42,792 nt of DNA, taken from NCBI GenBank assembly GCA_002389785.1, contig DGQS01000133.1, positions 1-42,792 of the forward strand, written 5' to 3'. Source of the DNA: Bacteroidetes bacterium UBA4408 (GTDB lineage Bacteria; Bacteroidota; Bacteroidia; UBA4408). Under the pieces are notes generated by a model. That model was not told where the DNA came from. It ran no database searches and saw only the letters and a program-made list of their open reading frames with translations. A program made the position numbers and the translations under genes. This document shows, in pieces, positions 15,335 to 24,614 of this stretch. Within the stretch, counting starts at the first letter, position 1. Every line of letters starts with the position of its first letter.

Positions 15335-16292
15335 TGCCTTCTTTCAACAAATCGTGTAAGTGTATAATGCCCGAATATTTCTTGCCAGCTGTTACCAGTA
15401 ATTGAGAAATATTATTGTTTTGTAGCAACTGCAATGCGGTAATTGCCAATTCATTTTCATCAATTTTTTTTGGATTAGTATTCATGATGTCGGAAGCTCT
15501 AAGCTGTTGAAATGAATCCGTTTTTTCGAGCATTCTTCTTACATCACCATCCGTAATAATTCCAACTAATTCGCCCTTCTCAATAACAGCGCATGCTCCA
15601 AGACGATTCGATGATATTTCAACAATCACTGATTTAATGGAAGCTGTGCTATCAATTTGAGGTTTTGCGTTTTGAGAACTGATATCCGAAACTTTTAAGT
15701 ACAGTTTTTTTCCCAACGCTCCACCCGGATGAAATTTTGCAAAATCGCTGCTGCTAAAATCCCGGCAATCGAGCAAACAAACTGCTAATGCATCGCCCAA
15801 AGCAAGTTGGGCAGTTGTGCTCGAAGTAGGAGCAAGGTTATTAGGGCAGGCTTCTTTTTCGACATAACAGTTCAACACATAATCAGCTTGCTGTGCTAAA
15901 AATGAATCTGTATTTCCAACCAATGCGATGAGTTTATTTCCACCTTGCTTGAGTAAAGGAACCAATACTTTAATTTCAGGAGTATTGCCACTTTTCGAGA
16001 TACAAATAATTACATCCTCATTGCTGATGGTACCCAGGTCGCCATGTATTGCATCGGCAGCATGCATAAACGACGAAGGGGTTCCTGTTGAATTAAGCGT
16101 AGCAACAATCTTTTGAGCTATAATGGCACTTTTGCCAATTCCGGTAATGATTACTCTACCTTTCGAATGGTAAATTAATTCTACACTTTTTACAAAATCC
16201 ATATCAAGCAATTCGCGCAAATAAAGGATGCTATCTGCTTCGGTCTTTAATGTTGATAGGGCTACTTCTTTAATTTTATCGGGTGATTTCAC
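15327..16292 (-). CDS. kdsD: D-arabinose 5-phosphate isomerase (KpsF/GutQ family)
   Basis: 321 residues, read from GTG 16292. The N-terminal SIS sugar-isomerase domain has VIITGIGKSAIIAQKI, STGTPSSFMHAADAIHGDLG and CISKSGNTPEI; APTSSTTAQLALGDALAVCL and FHPGGALGKKL complete the family core. Two CBS domains follow (about 205-321), ending QLLVTAGKKYSGIIHLHDLL. The enzyme converts ribulose 5-phosphate to arabinose 5-phosphate, the first step toward the Kdo sugar of lipopolysaccharide. The gene is convergent with the NodB-like gene, their ends overlapping by 8 bases, and divergent from recQ. No second kdsD candidate is in the window. Confident. Confidence 0.95.
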   Translation of the reverse strand: MKSPDKIKEVALSTLKTEADSILYLRELLDMDFVKSVELIYHSKGRVIITGIGKSAIIAQKIVATLNSTGTPSSFMHAADAIHGDLGTISNEDVIICISKSGNTPEIKVLVPLLKQGGNKLIALVGNTDSFLAQQADYVLNCYVEKEACPNNLAPTSSTTAQLALGDALAVCLLDCRDFSSSDFAKFHPGGALGKKLYLKVSDISSQNAKPQIDSTASIKSVIVEISSNRLGACAVIEKGELVGIITDGDVRRMLEKTDSFQQLRASDIMNTNPKKIDENELAITALQLLQNNNISQLLVTAGKKYSGIIHLHDLLKEGII

Positions 16293-16400
16293 AGCTAGGG
16301 CAAATTTTTAAAAAAACTGCATTATTTAACGTATAATTCAGATTTAATTGTTATATCTTTACACAAATGTATTACTAAAAATATAATTCAATTTTTTAAA

Positions 16401-18599
16401 ATGTTAGCAGTTGAATCGTCGTTATTAGACAACCTTCAAAAGTATTTTGGGTTCGATAGTTTTAAAGGAGATCAAGAAGCCATTATCAATAACGTATTAG
16501 AAGGAAAAGACACATTTGTGATTATGCCAACCGGGGGCGGTAAAAGTATGTGTTACCAATTACCCGCATTAATGAAACCGGGAACAGCCATCGTAATATC
16601 TCCACTTATTGCCTTGATGAAAAATCAAGTGGATGCCATGCGCAATTTTGGTACAGAAGATGGCATAGCTCATTTTTTAAATTCTTCTTTAAATAAAACT
16701 GAAATAGCACAAGTAAAACGGGACATTACAGCCGGCAAAACAAAATTATTGTACGTAGCACCCGAATCTTTAACCAAAGAAGAAAACGTTACCTTTTTAA
16801 AAGATATTAATATTTCCTTTTTTGCAATTGATGAAGCCCATTGTATTTCTGAATGGGGACATGATTTTCGTCCGGAGTACCGCCGACTTCGTCCCATTAT
16901 TGAACAAATAGGAACTGTTCCAATTATGGCTTTAACTGCAACAGCTACACCCAAAGTTCAACAAGACATTCAAAAAAACTTGGGCATGAGTGAGGCCAAT
17001 GTGTTTAAATCCTCATTTAACCGAAAAAATTTATACTACGAAGTTCGCCCAAAGGTGAATGTGATAAAGGAAATAATTAAATACATTAAATCACAAAGTG
17101 GTAAATCAGGTATAGTATACTGCTTGAGCCGCAAAAAAGTAGAAGAAATTGCTGAAACGCTTCAGGTGAATGGAATTAAAGCCATGCCTTATCATGCCGG
17201 TTTGGAAGCCAATGTACGTGCAAAAACGCAGGATGATTTTTTGATGGAGGAAATCGATGTAATTGTAGCCACAATTGCATTCGGGATGGGAATTGACAAA
17301 CCGGATGTGCGTTTTGTAATACACCACGATATTCCTAAAAGCTTAGAAGGATATTATCAGGAAACAGGACGTGCCGGAAGAGATGGGGGAGAAGGAAATT
17401 GTGTTGTGTTTTACAGCTACGACGACATTGTGAAGCTTGAAAAATTTATGAAAGGCAAGCCCGTTGCAGAACAAGAAATTGGTAAGCAATTACTGATTGA
17501 AACTGTTGGTTATGCCGAAACAGCCAGTTGCCGTCGTAAGGTTTTGTTACATTATTTCGGAGAAGAATTTCCACACGATAACTGCGGAGGAAAATGTGAT
17601 AATTGCTTGCATCCGAAACAACGCTTTGAAGGTGAAGAAAGTATTTGCATGGTACTCGATACTGTTTTAGAAATTAAAGAAAAGTTTAAGGCGAAACATG
17701 TTGCTCAGGTACTGTGTGGAATTAGTACTACTCAAACCAAATCGTACAAACACGAAAAATTGGAAGTGTTTGGTAAAGGATCAGAATACGATGAGAAATA
17801 CTGGACAGCTGTAATTCGACAGTCCATTATCAACGGTTTTTTGTTGAAGGACATTGAAAACTATGGCTTGTTGCGGGTAAGTGATAAAGGCAAAGAATAT
17901 CTCGAAAAGCCTTATTCGATGATGCTTACCAAAGATGTTGATTACGATGCGATTGCCGAGGACGATGATATTGTAGCAGGAGGAGGTGGTGGAAAAACTG
18001 CAGCAGCAGATGAAACCCTGTTTGCCATGTTAAAAGATTTACGTAAGAAAATAGCAAAGCAAAAAAACGTACCTCCCTTTGTAGTATTTCAAGATCCTTC
18101 GTTGGAAGACATGGCTATACAGTATCCTATAACCATGGATGAAATGAAGCAGATAGTAGGAGTGGGACAAGGAAAGGCATTGCGATTTGGGAAAGAATTT
18201 GTTGACCTCATAAAAAAATATGTTGAGGAAAATGAAATCGACCGCCCTATGGACATGGTGGTAAAGTCGGTGGTGAACAAATCGGGTTTAAAAGTATACC
18301 TCATACAAAACATCGACCGTAAAATTCCATTTGAGGATTTAGCGAAAGCTAAAGGTATTAGCATGAACGATGTAATCAGTGAAATTGAAAGCATTGTATC
18401 CAGTGGTACCAAAGTAAACATTGATTATTATATTGACGATACCATTGACGACGATAAGCAAGAAGAGGTATTTGATTATTTTAAAACAGCCGAAACTGAC
18501 TCAGTTGAGGAAGCATTAAAAGAATTAGGCGAAGAAGATTATACCGAAGAAGAAATACGTTTGATGCGGATTAAATTTATTTCTGAGATGGGGAATTAA
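16401..18599 (+). CDS. recQ: ATP-dependent DNA helicase RecQ
   Basis: 732 residues. Superfamily 2 helicase motifs in order: FKGDQEAIINNVLEG, MPTGGGKSMCYQLPAL (Walker A), DEAHCISEWGHDFRPEY (DEAH box with the RecQ aromatic loop), ALTATATPKV, YCLSRKKVEEIAETL, and ATIAFGMGIDKPDVRFVIHH with QETGRAGRDG. The RQC zinc-binding cysteines are in ASCRRKVLLHYFGE and CGGKCDNC. An HRDC domain (about 535-605) starts at DETLFAMLKDLRKKIAKQ. A winged-helix-like tail of about 120 residues with an acidic end follows, as in other Bacteroidota RecQ. It repairs stalled forks and recombination intermediates. A terminator follows at 18617. Confidence 0.97.
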   Translation: MLAVESSLLDNLQKYFGFDSFKGDQEAIINNVLEGKDTFVIMPTGGGKSMCYQLPALMKPGTAIVISPLIALMKNQVDAMRNFGTEDGIAHFLNSSLNKTEIAQVKRDITAGKTKLLYVAPESLTKEENVTFLKDINISFFAIDEAHCISEWGHDFRPEYRRLRPIIEQIGTVPIMALTATATPKVQQDIQKNLGMSEANVFKSSFNRKNLYYEVRPKVNVIKEIIKYIKSQSGKSGIVYCLSRKKVEEIAETLQVNGIKAMPYHAGLEANVRAKTQDDFLMEEIDVIVATIAFGMGIDKPDVRFVIHHDIPKSLEGYYQETGRAGRDGGEGNCVVFYSYDDIVKLEKFMKGKPVAEQEIGKQLLIETVGYAETASCRRKVLLHYFGEEFPHDNCGGKCDNCLHPKQRFEGEESICMVLDTVLEIKEKFKAKHVAQVLCGISTTQTKSYKHEKLEVFGKGSEYDEKYWTAVIRQSIINGFLLKDIENYGLLRVSDKGKEYLEKPYSMMLTKDVDYDAIAEDDDIVAGGGGGKTAAADETLFAMLKDLRKKIAKQKNVPPFVVFQDPSLEDMAIQYPITMDEMKQIVGVGQGKALRFGKEFVDLIKKYVEENEIDRPMDMVVKSVVNKSGLKVYLIQNIDRKIPFEDLAKAKGISMNDVISEIESIVSSGTKVNIDYYIDDTIDDDKQEEVFDYFKTAETDSVEEALKELGEEDYTEEEIRLMRIKFISEMGN

Positions 18600-18616
18600 T
18601 TGTTGTGCAGCTAAAG

Positions 18617-18648
18617 AGGCCCGAACTTATTGTTTCGGGCTTTTTTTA
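18617..18648 (+). terminator. Rho-independent terminator after recQ
   Basis: GCCCGAA (18619-18625) pairs with TTCGGGC (18634-18640) around an 8-base loop and is followed by seven T residues. Confidence 0.88.
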
Positions 18649-18743
18649 TTTTCAAATTTTCTGGGTAAGCGATTTAGGAAATAAATTGAATAAAGAGTTT
18701 TAGTTGATCCTAATTATTTAAAACAAGTTGACTACTTTCTGTT

Positions 18744-18751
18744 TAGTTTTG
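18744..18751 (+). promoter_or_regulatory. Likely -7 element for murQ
   Basis: TAGTTTTG fits TAnnTTTG and is 17 bases before ATG 18769, implying a very short leader. A TTG occurs at 18728-18730, but the spacing of 13 bases is too short for a standard -33 element. Confidence 0.4.
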
Positions 18752-18768
18752 CAAAATAAATTTTAAGC

Positions 18769-19578
18769 ATGTTCACAAAAACAACCGAAAGCGATTCAAA
18801 GTATGCGGCATTAGAAAAAATGACGGTAAACGAATTGCTACAAAATATAAATGCCGAAGATAAAACTGTACCACATGCAGTTGAAAAGGTAATTCCTCAA
18901 ATTGAAAAATTAGTAACCATAACTGTTGAACGCTTGAAATCGGGTGGAAGACTTTTTTACATGGGTGCAGGTACGAGCGGAAGACTGGGTATTGTAGATG
19001 CTTCTGAGTGCCCGCCCACCTTCGGTGTGGAACATGGAGTAGTAGTTGGACTCATTGCAGGAGGTGATTCAGCCATACGTAAAGCAGTTGAATTTGCAGA
19101 AGACGATACTGAACAAGGTTGGAAAGATTTGCAAGCATATCAAATCACCAACAAAGATGTTGTAATTGGGATTGCAGCTTCGGGCACTACCCCTTATGTA
19201 ATTGAGGCACTTAAAAAATGCAATGAAAACAATATCGTCACCGGAGCAATCACCTGCAACCAACAATCGCCTTTAGCACTAACTGCAAAATTTCCAATAG
19301 AAATTGTCGTAGGCCCAGAATTCGTAACCGGTAGTACCCGCATGAAATCTGGAACTGCTCAAAAGCTTGTTTTAAACATGATCAGTACCTCTGTAATGAT
19401 TCAACTTGGCCATGTAAAGGGTAACAAAATGGTAGATATGCAACTGAGCAATAATAAATTGATTGATAGGGGAGCTCGTATGATAGCAAATGAATTGAAT
19501 ATTGATTTTGAGCAAGCTTCGAATTTGCTTGAAAAATATGGCAGTGTAAGAAAGGCGGTTGAACAATACAAGAAATAG
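18769..19578 (+). CDS. murQ: N-acetylmuramic acid 6-phosphate etherase
   Basis: 269 residues of the SIS fold. The start TESDSKYAALEKMTVNELL is the MurQ N-terminus; GGRLFYMGAGTSGRLGIVDA is the sugar-phosphate site; SECPPTFG carries the catalytic glutamate region; VVIGIAASGTTPYVIEAL and VTGSTRMKSGTAQKLVLN complete the family signature. The enzyme cleaves the lactyl ether of MurNAc 6-phosphate to GlcNAc 6-phosphate and lactate in cell-wall recycling. It is slightly short of the roughly 300-residue E. coli enzyme because it lacks the C-terminal helices. The next gene begins 6 bases downstream and is probably cotranscribed. Confidence 0.96.
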   Translation: MFTKTTESDSKYAALEKMTVNELLQNINAEDKTVPHAVEKVIPQIEKLVTITVERLKSGGRLFYMGAGTSGRLGIVDASECPPTFGVEHGVVVGLIAGGDSAIRKAVEFAEDDTEQGWKDLQAYQITNKDVVIGIAASGTTPYVIEALKKCNENNIVTGAITCNQQSPLALTAKFPIEIVVGPEFVTGSTRMKSGTAQKLVLNMISTSVMIQLGHVKGNKMVDMQLSNNKLIDRGARMIANELNIDFEQASNLLEKYGSVRKAVEQYKK

Positions 19579-19583
19579 TAAGC

Positions 19584-20153
19584 GTGCAAGACATTGAACC
19601 ATATTACAATTGGCGCCACATTTACATCGCTGCTGAAGATGAACTTTCGCCCTTTTATGAGCGCGAATACAGCGAATTTGAATACACCCATCATATTTAC
19701 GATTATGCTATTCATCCGCAATGGGACGATATGGGTTCAGAAACGCTTTTTATAAAAATACTTATCGCCGATTACGATGAAGGTTTTGCAATTATTGAAT
19801 TGATTGGTGAGTGGAACGATTGCATCAACAACGATATCATGTTTTTAAAACGCGATATTATTGATTGTATGTTGCAGGAAGGGATTCGAAAATTTATTTT
19901 GATTGGTGAAAATGTACTGAATTTTCATGCAAGCGACGATAGTTATTACGAAGAGTGGTATGAAGATTTAGAAGATGGTTGGATCGCATTTTTAAATTTC
20001 AGGGAGCATGTTTTGCGTGAGTTTGAAAAAAACAACATCGACTATTATATACTTTTGGGAGGTAAATTAAATAATGTAGCTTGGCGCACCTACAATCCTA
20101 CTCAATTGTTCAACACCATTGACAATGTTGTAACCAAACGAATAGGAAATTAA
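19584..20153 (+). CDS. Conserved-looking unknown protein coupled to murQ
   Basis: 189 residues from GTG 19584. The protein is strongly acidic and rich in aromatic residues (YNWRHIYIAAEDELSPFY, YYEEWYEDLEDGWIAFLNF). It has no signal peptide, membrane segment or recognisable catalytic motif. Alternating hydrophobic strands (FIKILIADYDEGFAIIELIG, KFILIGENVLNF, DYYILLGGKLNN) suggest an alpha/beta cytosolic fold. The 6-base gap after murQ implies a shared transcript and maybe a link to amino-sugar recycling, but this is only context. I believe similar proteins sit beside murQ in other Bacteroidota but cannot verify that here. Coding status is sure, function is not. Confidence 0.8.
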   Translation: MQDIEPYYNWRHIYIAAEDELSPFYEREYSEFEYTHHIYDYAIHPQWDDMGSETLFIKILIADYDEGFAIIELIGEWNDCINNDIMFLKRDIIDCMLQEGIRKFILIGENVLNFHASDDSYYEEWYEDLEDGWIAFLNFREHVLREFEKNNIDYYILLGGKLNNVAWRTYNPTQLFNTIDNVVTKRIGN

Positions 20154-20191
20154 GTTATTCCTATTTATACTTGTAATTAAAATCAAAAGGT

Positions 20192-20578
20192 ATGGTAACG
20201 AATAAACGAAATATTTTTTTGATAGCAAGTTTTGTCGGTATGATAATAAGCTTTTCAGCTTGTAAGGATGAACCTGTGATACCGGATACCCCCATTATTA
20301 AGTTTTCTGACAATATACAACCTTTGATAATTGGAAACTGTACTGCCAGTAATTGTCACGGAACTTTAAATCCTCAAGAATTTTTACTTACCTCTTATGA
20401 AGACGTTATTAAACATGGAGATGTAAAACCCAAGGATGCAAGAGGAAGTAAATTGTATCAGGTAATTACTTCCAATTATAAACAACAAAAGATGCCTCGC
20501 TCACCTTATCCCGATTTAACCGAGAAACAAATTGAATTGGTTTATTTGTGGATCATGCAAGGCGCAAAAAATAATTAG
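20192..20578 (+). CDS. Lipoprotein with an expanded cytochrome c heme motif (CX4CH)
   Basis: 128 residues. A lipoprotein signal ends SFSAC, with lipidation expected on C24. FSDNIQPLIIGNCTASNCHG then shows C50-x4-C55-H56, a heme-attachment motif with four rather than two residues between the cysteines. KMPRSPYPDL offers M101 as a possible distal ligand, and LTEKQIELVYLWIMQGAKNN is the usual last helix of small cytochrome c-like domains. The protein would sit in a membrane facing the periplasm or cell surface. A closely similar gene follows 25 bases later. Heme binding is inferred from the motif, not proven. Confidence 0.72.
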   Translation: MVTNKRNIFLIASFVGMIISFSACKDEPVIPDTPIIKFSDNIQPLIIGNCTASNCHGTLNPQEFLLTSYEDVIKHGDVKPKDARGSKLYQVITSNYKQQKMPRSPYPDLTEKQIELVYLWIMQGAKNN

Positions 20579-20603
20579 AAATCAGCATTAACTGTTTTAA
20601 ACG

Positions 20604-20987
20604 ATGAAAAAAATTACCTTGCTTCTTAGTTTTGGTGTACTCTTTTTTTCTGCTTGCTACTATAATAATCTTGCAGAATTGCATCCCGGAACTGATTTAA
20701 CTAATCAATGTGACACAACACCGGGAACAGTTACTTTTCAAAATACAATTCAACCCATCTTAGCAGCCAACTGTGGAACCAATAATTCATGTCACAATGC
20801 TTCTTCTTCTAATCCTAAATTAGATAGCTACGATGGGGTAAAAGTAGTTGCAGCTGATGGTCGATTAGTAAACGCAATAAATCACACAGGTTCGGCTTCA
20901 CCCATGCCTAAAAATGGAGGTAAACTACCACAGTGCGCACTTACACAAATTGAGATGTGGGTGACTGATGGATACCTCAATAATTAA
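20604..20987 (+). CDS. Lipoprotein with an expanded cytochrome c heme motif (CX5CH)
   Basis: 127 residues. The signal MKKITLLLSFGVLFFSAC puts the lipid on C18. The mature domain has FQNTIQPILAANCGTNNSCH, giving C57-x5-C63-H64, one residue wider than in the gene upstream. SASPMPKNGGKL provides M101 as a candidate distal ligand, and LTQIEMWVTDGYLNN forms the final helix. It belongs to the same family as its neighbour and as the protein at 26118: all share a short segment F-x-x-x-(I/V)-x-x-(I/L)-(I/L) before the first heme cysteine and an MP motif about 40 residues later. A Crp/Fnr gene begins 175 bases downstream. Confidence 0.7.
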   Translation: MKKITLLLSFGVLFFSACYYNNLAELHPGTDLTNQCDTTPGTVTFQNTIQPILAANCGTNNSCHNASSSNPKLDSYDGVKVVAADGRLVNAINHTGSASPMPKNGGKLPQCALTQIEMWVTDGYLNN

Positions 20988-21161
20988 ACATTGAACTTTT
21001 CCGTTCAGTGCCAAAAATTTCCCTTTCAGAGAAGTAAACTTTACCATACAGTACATCTGTTACATATTTGTGCCAATAAAGTTGAATCCGATCAATTGGT
21101 GAACCCTATAATTTGATTCAAATATGAAAACAAATTGCTAACTAACAGTTAAATCACCTGC

Positions 21162-21851
21162 ATGGTTTCAAACCTTACTCAAAGTTGCGCCATTATTCAT
21201 TCCTTAACTTTACCATCTACCCCGCAAAGTGCTATCGATTTAATTAAATCCGATACTAAAGTAAAAGTATTTCAAAAGGGTGAATTCGTTTTAATTTCAG
21301 AACAAGAAGTACAATTTGTTTTCGGAATAAATTCAGGAATGGCAAAGTTTTATTTTATGGATCACTTTGGAAATGAATTTACCATTAAAATTCTGAAAGC
21401 CGGTGATGTTTTCGGTTATCGACACATTATCGAAAATGAGCTATTTTCAGGATATATGCAAATTATTGAGACTGCAGAAGTTTGCAGCATGTCGAAAAAT
21501 GTTTTTTTAAAACTGTTGGAAGAAGAGATTACTGTAAACCGAAGATTAATTGACAACTTGTGCGGCGATATACGCACCGCAAAGGAAACCATTGCCAATC
21601 TCTCGCTAAAAGATGTAAAGCATCGCATCTGTTCAATTTTAATAAAGTTGCACAAACAATTCAGTATGCCCGGTAGCGACGATATAAATGTGGATTTAAG
21701 TCGAGAAGATTTTGCTAAGCTTGTTGGTGTTGCCCGCGAATCTCTTTCAAGGAGTTTAAGTGAATTGGCAAACGAAAAAATAATTTTTCTGGATAAGAAA
21801 AGGATAAAAGTGTTGGACTGGATAAAATTGCATCAGTTTTCTAAAATTTAG
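21162..21851 (+). CDS. Crp/Fnr-family transcription regulator
   Basis: 229 residues. The N-terminal half is a cyclic-nucleotide-binding-type beta roll (KVKVFQKGEFVLISEQEVQF to LKAGDVFGYRHII). The long dimer helix follows (about 115-150). The C-terminal helix-turn-helix is LSREDFAKLVGVARESLSRS followed by LSELANEKIIFLDKKRIKVL, the HTH_Crp pattern. The roll lacks the RSPR-type cAMP signature and has no FNR-type N-terminal cysteine cluster, so the effector is unknown. It stands between the two groups of heme-motif genes and could regulate them; a CRP-like site (25056-25071) lies upstream of the second group. The terminator at 21866-21898 follows. Confidence 0.9.
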   Translation: MVSNLTQSCAIIHSLTLPSTPQSAIDLIKSDTKVKVFQKGEFVLISEQEVQFVFGINSGMAKFYFMDHFGNEFTIKILKAGDVFGYRHIIENELFSGYMQIIETAEVCSMSKNVFLKLLEEEITVNRRLIDNLCGDIRTAKETIANLSLKDVKHRICSILIKLHKQFSMPGSDDINVDLSREDFAKLVGVARESLSRSLSELANEKIIFLDKKRIKVLDWIKLHQFSKI

Positions 21852-21865
21852 TTTTTTAACGTAGT

Positions 21866-21904
21866 AAAAGCGGTCATATATTTTATATGACCGCTTTTGT
21901 TTTT
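21866..21904. terminator. Bidirectional terminator between the Crp/Fnr gene and the fibronectin-repeat gene
   Basis: AAAAGCGGTCATATA (21866-21880) pairs perfectly with TATATGACCGCTTTT (21884-21898) around a 3-base loop. T-rich sequence follows on the plus strand, and the A-rich left flank can serve the convergent gene on the minus strand. Confidence 0.9.
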
Positions 21905-21929
21905 GATATAAGTTAAGAAATTACGTTTC

Positions 21930-24614
21930 TTAATTAACCATGTATTTGCATTGAAATTTTTCGGTAGCTGTTATTGCTATAACTTGATAAATACCAGCTT
22001 TCAATTGTATCTCAAGCGGTAATTTAGATTCTGAAAATCCTTGTTGATCAGTGATGATTTTTCCTGAATATAAGATCTTTCCTAACATATCTACCAGTTC
22101 TATTTTTACTTCTGTCTGATAAGCTAATTGAAGCCTAACATGGATATTTCCATTCTCACCCGGATTGGGAAACATGGTGAAGCTTTTTGAATTCGAAATA
22201 AATCCTAAATCAACCTCCTTTTGTCTGGCTGTATTTTCTATTGGTTGCACTGTAGAAGAATCGGCTAAACGAGCTTGTACAACAGTAGTTCCGGTATAAA
22301 ATGAGCTAAGTAAGGAATAGGCACTTGTCCCATTTGAACAGATTGTTTGTACCTGATATTCATAGTTAGTGTTGGCGGTTAAGGAGGTTATCTTTTTATT
22401 AGTAAAAGCTGTTGTTTTTGTCATCCATGTTGTGTTTCCTATTTTTCGATATTGTATTTTATAACTTGTTGCTCCACTAGCAGCAGTCCAATTTAGCGTT
22501 ACGGAACTTGAACTAACATTGCTTGCAAATAAGCCGGTAGGCACATCACAAGTGGCAGTATTACCGAGCGTGGTTATTGTTTGTATAGTAGAGTAGGCGC
22601 TTAACCCATTAACACATTGTGTGGAAACAGCAAATTCATAAGTAGTTGAAGCAGTTAGTGAACCAATATTTTTAAAATTGAAATTCGTACTAACGGTTGT
22701 CCAGTTGCTACTCGATTGCTTACGATATTGTACTTTATATCCGTTTGATGAAGAAACGGCTGTCCAATTAATAGTGAATGAGTTTGTGGTTGCAGCGCTG
22801 GCAATAACATTTGTAGGTGTACCACACATATTTACTAAAGTTGCAAATTGAGTTGAAGTTGAAATGTTGCTTGTGTTTGTAGCAGAACAGTTGGTTTGCA
22901 ATTGCACTTCATACATACTTCCTGAAGTCAATGCTACCAATTGTTTACTGGTAACTGTGCTGGAGGTTGAATTCCAGTTATTAGCACCGACCATACGGTA
23001 TTGAAGCGTATAGCTGCTTGCTCCGGCAACAGCGGTCCATTTTATTGTTGCTGAATTTTCGGTTATAGCGCTACTGCTAATATTTGAAGGTGTATTGCAA
23101 GGAGGGGCTAAGGTCGAAAACATCACCGACGAACTGTAGCTGCCCGATCCGGACGAACAATTTGCCATTGTTTGAAATTCGTAAATACTCGATGCTGAAA
23201 GTGCTTGGACTGTATAGGTAGTTGCTGAAACATTTAAGGATGTCCATGTTGTAGTGCCCACTTTTCGATAACGAAGGGTATAACTACTTGCAGTGCTTAC
23301 GCTATTCCAACTTAAATTGGCTGAATTATCATTTATATTTGAAGCAGTTAAGTTACTTGGAATTCCACAATTAATGGTTGATGAGGTAGTAAAATTAAAT
23401 ATTGTTGAAGTGCTGCTGGTAGAACTTACACAAACACTTTTAATTTGATACTCGTAAGTAGTTGATGCGAGCAAATTACTTAATGAAGTCGCGTTGCTTG
23501 AACTAGCGATTGGTCCCAGCCAAGTAGTGCTTCCGGCAGTTCTGTAGTAAAGCAAATAACTTAATCCACCAGACATTGTTTGCCAACTAATACTTGCAGT
23601 AGAAGAAGTAATAGTTGAAACACTGCTAGTAGTTGGTGCAGTACAAAAATTTCCTGCACTGTAGTTTCCATTATGCGGCATTCCAGAATAGCGATACCAT
23701 TGATACCCCACTAAATTAAGTTTCGATTTCCAAGTTCCTGTTTCTGCATTGTACCGTGGTAGGAAATAATTGGTATAGATGCCTTTCTCACTATGAGGTC
23801 CAACTGGTGCCTTGCATAACCAATCGCCTAAAAAAGTTCCACCGGGTGAATAGCTCGCAAAAATAGGTACTATTTGTAACGTTTTAGAAGTTGAACCCAA
23901 ATAGGTAAAGCGGGTTTTAACATTGGTAAAAATGTTTGATATGGTTGAAGTGTAGTTATCACATAAGAGTAAATCAACTGTTGTTGCAATGAATTTACAT
24001 TGCCCTTGATTTGGATTTCCGATGTAAGTTGCCGAACGGATTCCATCTTTTAATGCGAGCGAATCAAGGCTTTTGAGCATTTTTCGGTAGTATAAAAATG
24101 CTCCGGCAGTGTCGCAGTTATAGCCCTTGGGTTGTAGGTAAGTTGTACAATAATATCCATTGTTGCTGCTCGAAACCGGACTAGTTGAATGTGAGTTCCA
24201 AAATTCGAATTCAAGATAATAGTAATTAAATCGCTCAAGTGAATCAGCGCGTGAACGGTTGTAAGGAGCAATGAGTGATTTAAATGTATCATAAGTTTCG
24301 CTGCTAGCCAGAATATTTTTTATTCCATATTGACTTCGCGCTTTTTTTAGAAATGCTGCTAAAGTGTTGTTTTTGGTGCTGCTTAGTGTAGCACTTATTA
24401 CTGACGACATTCGATAACAAATAATACTGTTAAAGGAACTGTCTTTTAAATAATGCAATAAGCTGTCTTCCTTACTAGTATTCCCTAGTATAGCATCGAA
24501 CGAATCTATGTAAATTCCTTTGTAAGCCAATTGTTGAGCACTAACTCTTAGTGTACTTGTACATAAGAGAAGAAGGAACAATATTCCAGGAATTGTTACC
24601 AATTTTTTTTTCAT
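21930..24614 (-). CDS. T9SS-secreted protein with five fibronectin type III domains and an unknown N-terminal domain
   Basis: 894 residues from ATG 24614. The frame is open to 24674, but MKKKLVTIPGILFLLLLCTS is the signal peptide, so the upstream part is not used. Residues about 25-324 form a domain I do not recognise; it has aromatic and serine-rich segments (YKGIYIDSFDAILG, LQIVPIFASYSPGGTFLGDW) that might be a TIM-barrel-like glycosidase fold. Five fibronectin type III repeats follow at about 325-416, 417-506, 507-597, 598-689 and 690-778, each opening with a cysteine (CTAP, CGIP, CNTP, CGTP, CDVP). The end, from FTMFPNPGENGNIHV, is a type A T9SS sorting domain. The protein is therefore secreted or surface-attached, with adhesion or polymer binding the usual job. 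Confidence 0.85.
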   Translation of the reverse strand: MKKKLVTIPGILFLLLLCTSTLRVSAQQLAYKGIYIDSFDAILGNTSKEDSLLHYLKDSSFNSIICYRMSSVISATLSSTKNNTLAAFLKKARSQYGIKNILASSETYDTFKSLIAPYNRSRADSLERFNYYYLEFEFWNSHSTSPVSSSNNGYYCTTYLQPKGYNCDTAGAFLYYRKMLKSLDSLALKDGIRSATYIGNPNQGQCKFIATTVDLLLCDNYTSTISNIFTNVKTRFTYLGSTSKTLQIVPIFASYSPGGTFLGDWLCKAPVGPHSEKGIYTNYFLPRYNAETGTWKSKLNLVGYQWYRYSGMPHNGNYSAGNFCTAPTTSSVSTITSSTASISWQTMSGGLSYLLYYRTAGSTTWLGPIASSSNATSLSNLLASTTYEYQIKSVCVSSTSSTSTIFNFTTSSTINCGIPSNLTASNINDNSANLSWNSVSTASSYTLRYRKVGTTTWTSLNVSATTYTVQALSASSIYEFQTMANCSSGSGSYSSSVMFSTLAPPCNTPSNISSSAITENSATIKWTAVAGASSYTLQYRMVGANNWNSTSSTVTSKQLVALTSGSMYEVQLQTNCSATNTSNISTSTQFATLVNMCGTPTNVIASAATTNSFTINWTAVSSSNGYKVQYRKQSSSNWTTVSTNFNFKNIGSLTASTTYEFAVSTQCVNGLSAYSTIQTITTLGNTATCDVPTGLFASNVSSSSVTLNWTAASGATSYKIQYRKIGNTTWMTKTTAFTNKKITSLTANTNYEYQVQTICSNGTSAYSLLSSFYTGTTVVQARLADSSTVQPIENTARQKEVDLGFISNSKSFTMFPNPGENGNIHVRLQLAYQTEVKIELVDMLGKILYSGKIITDQQGFSESKLPLEIQLKAGIYQVIAITATEKFQCKYMVN

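Noticed and set aside
18728..18751. Full promoter with TTG and TAGTTTTG before murQ
   Set aside because: The spacing of 13 bases is too short, so only the -7 element is listed.
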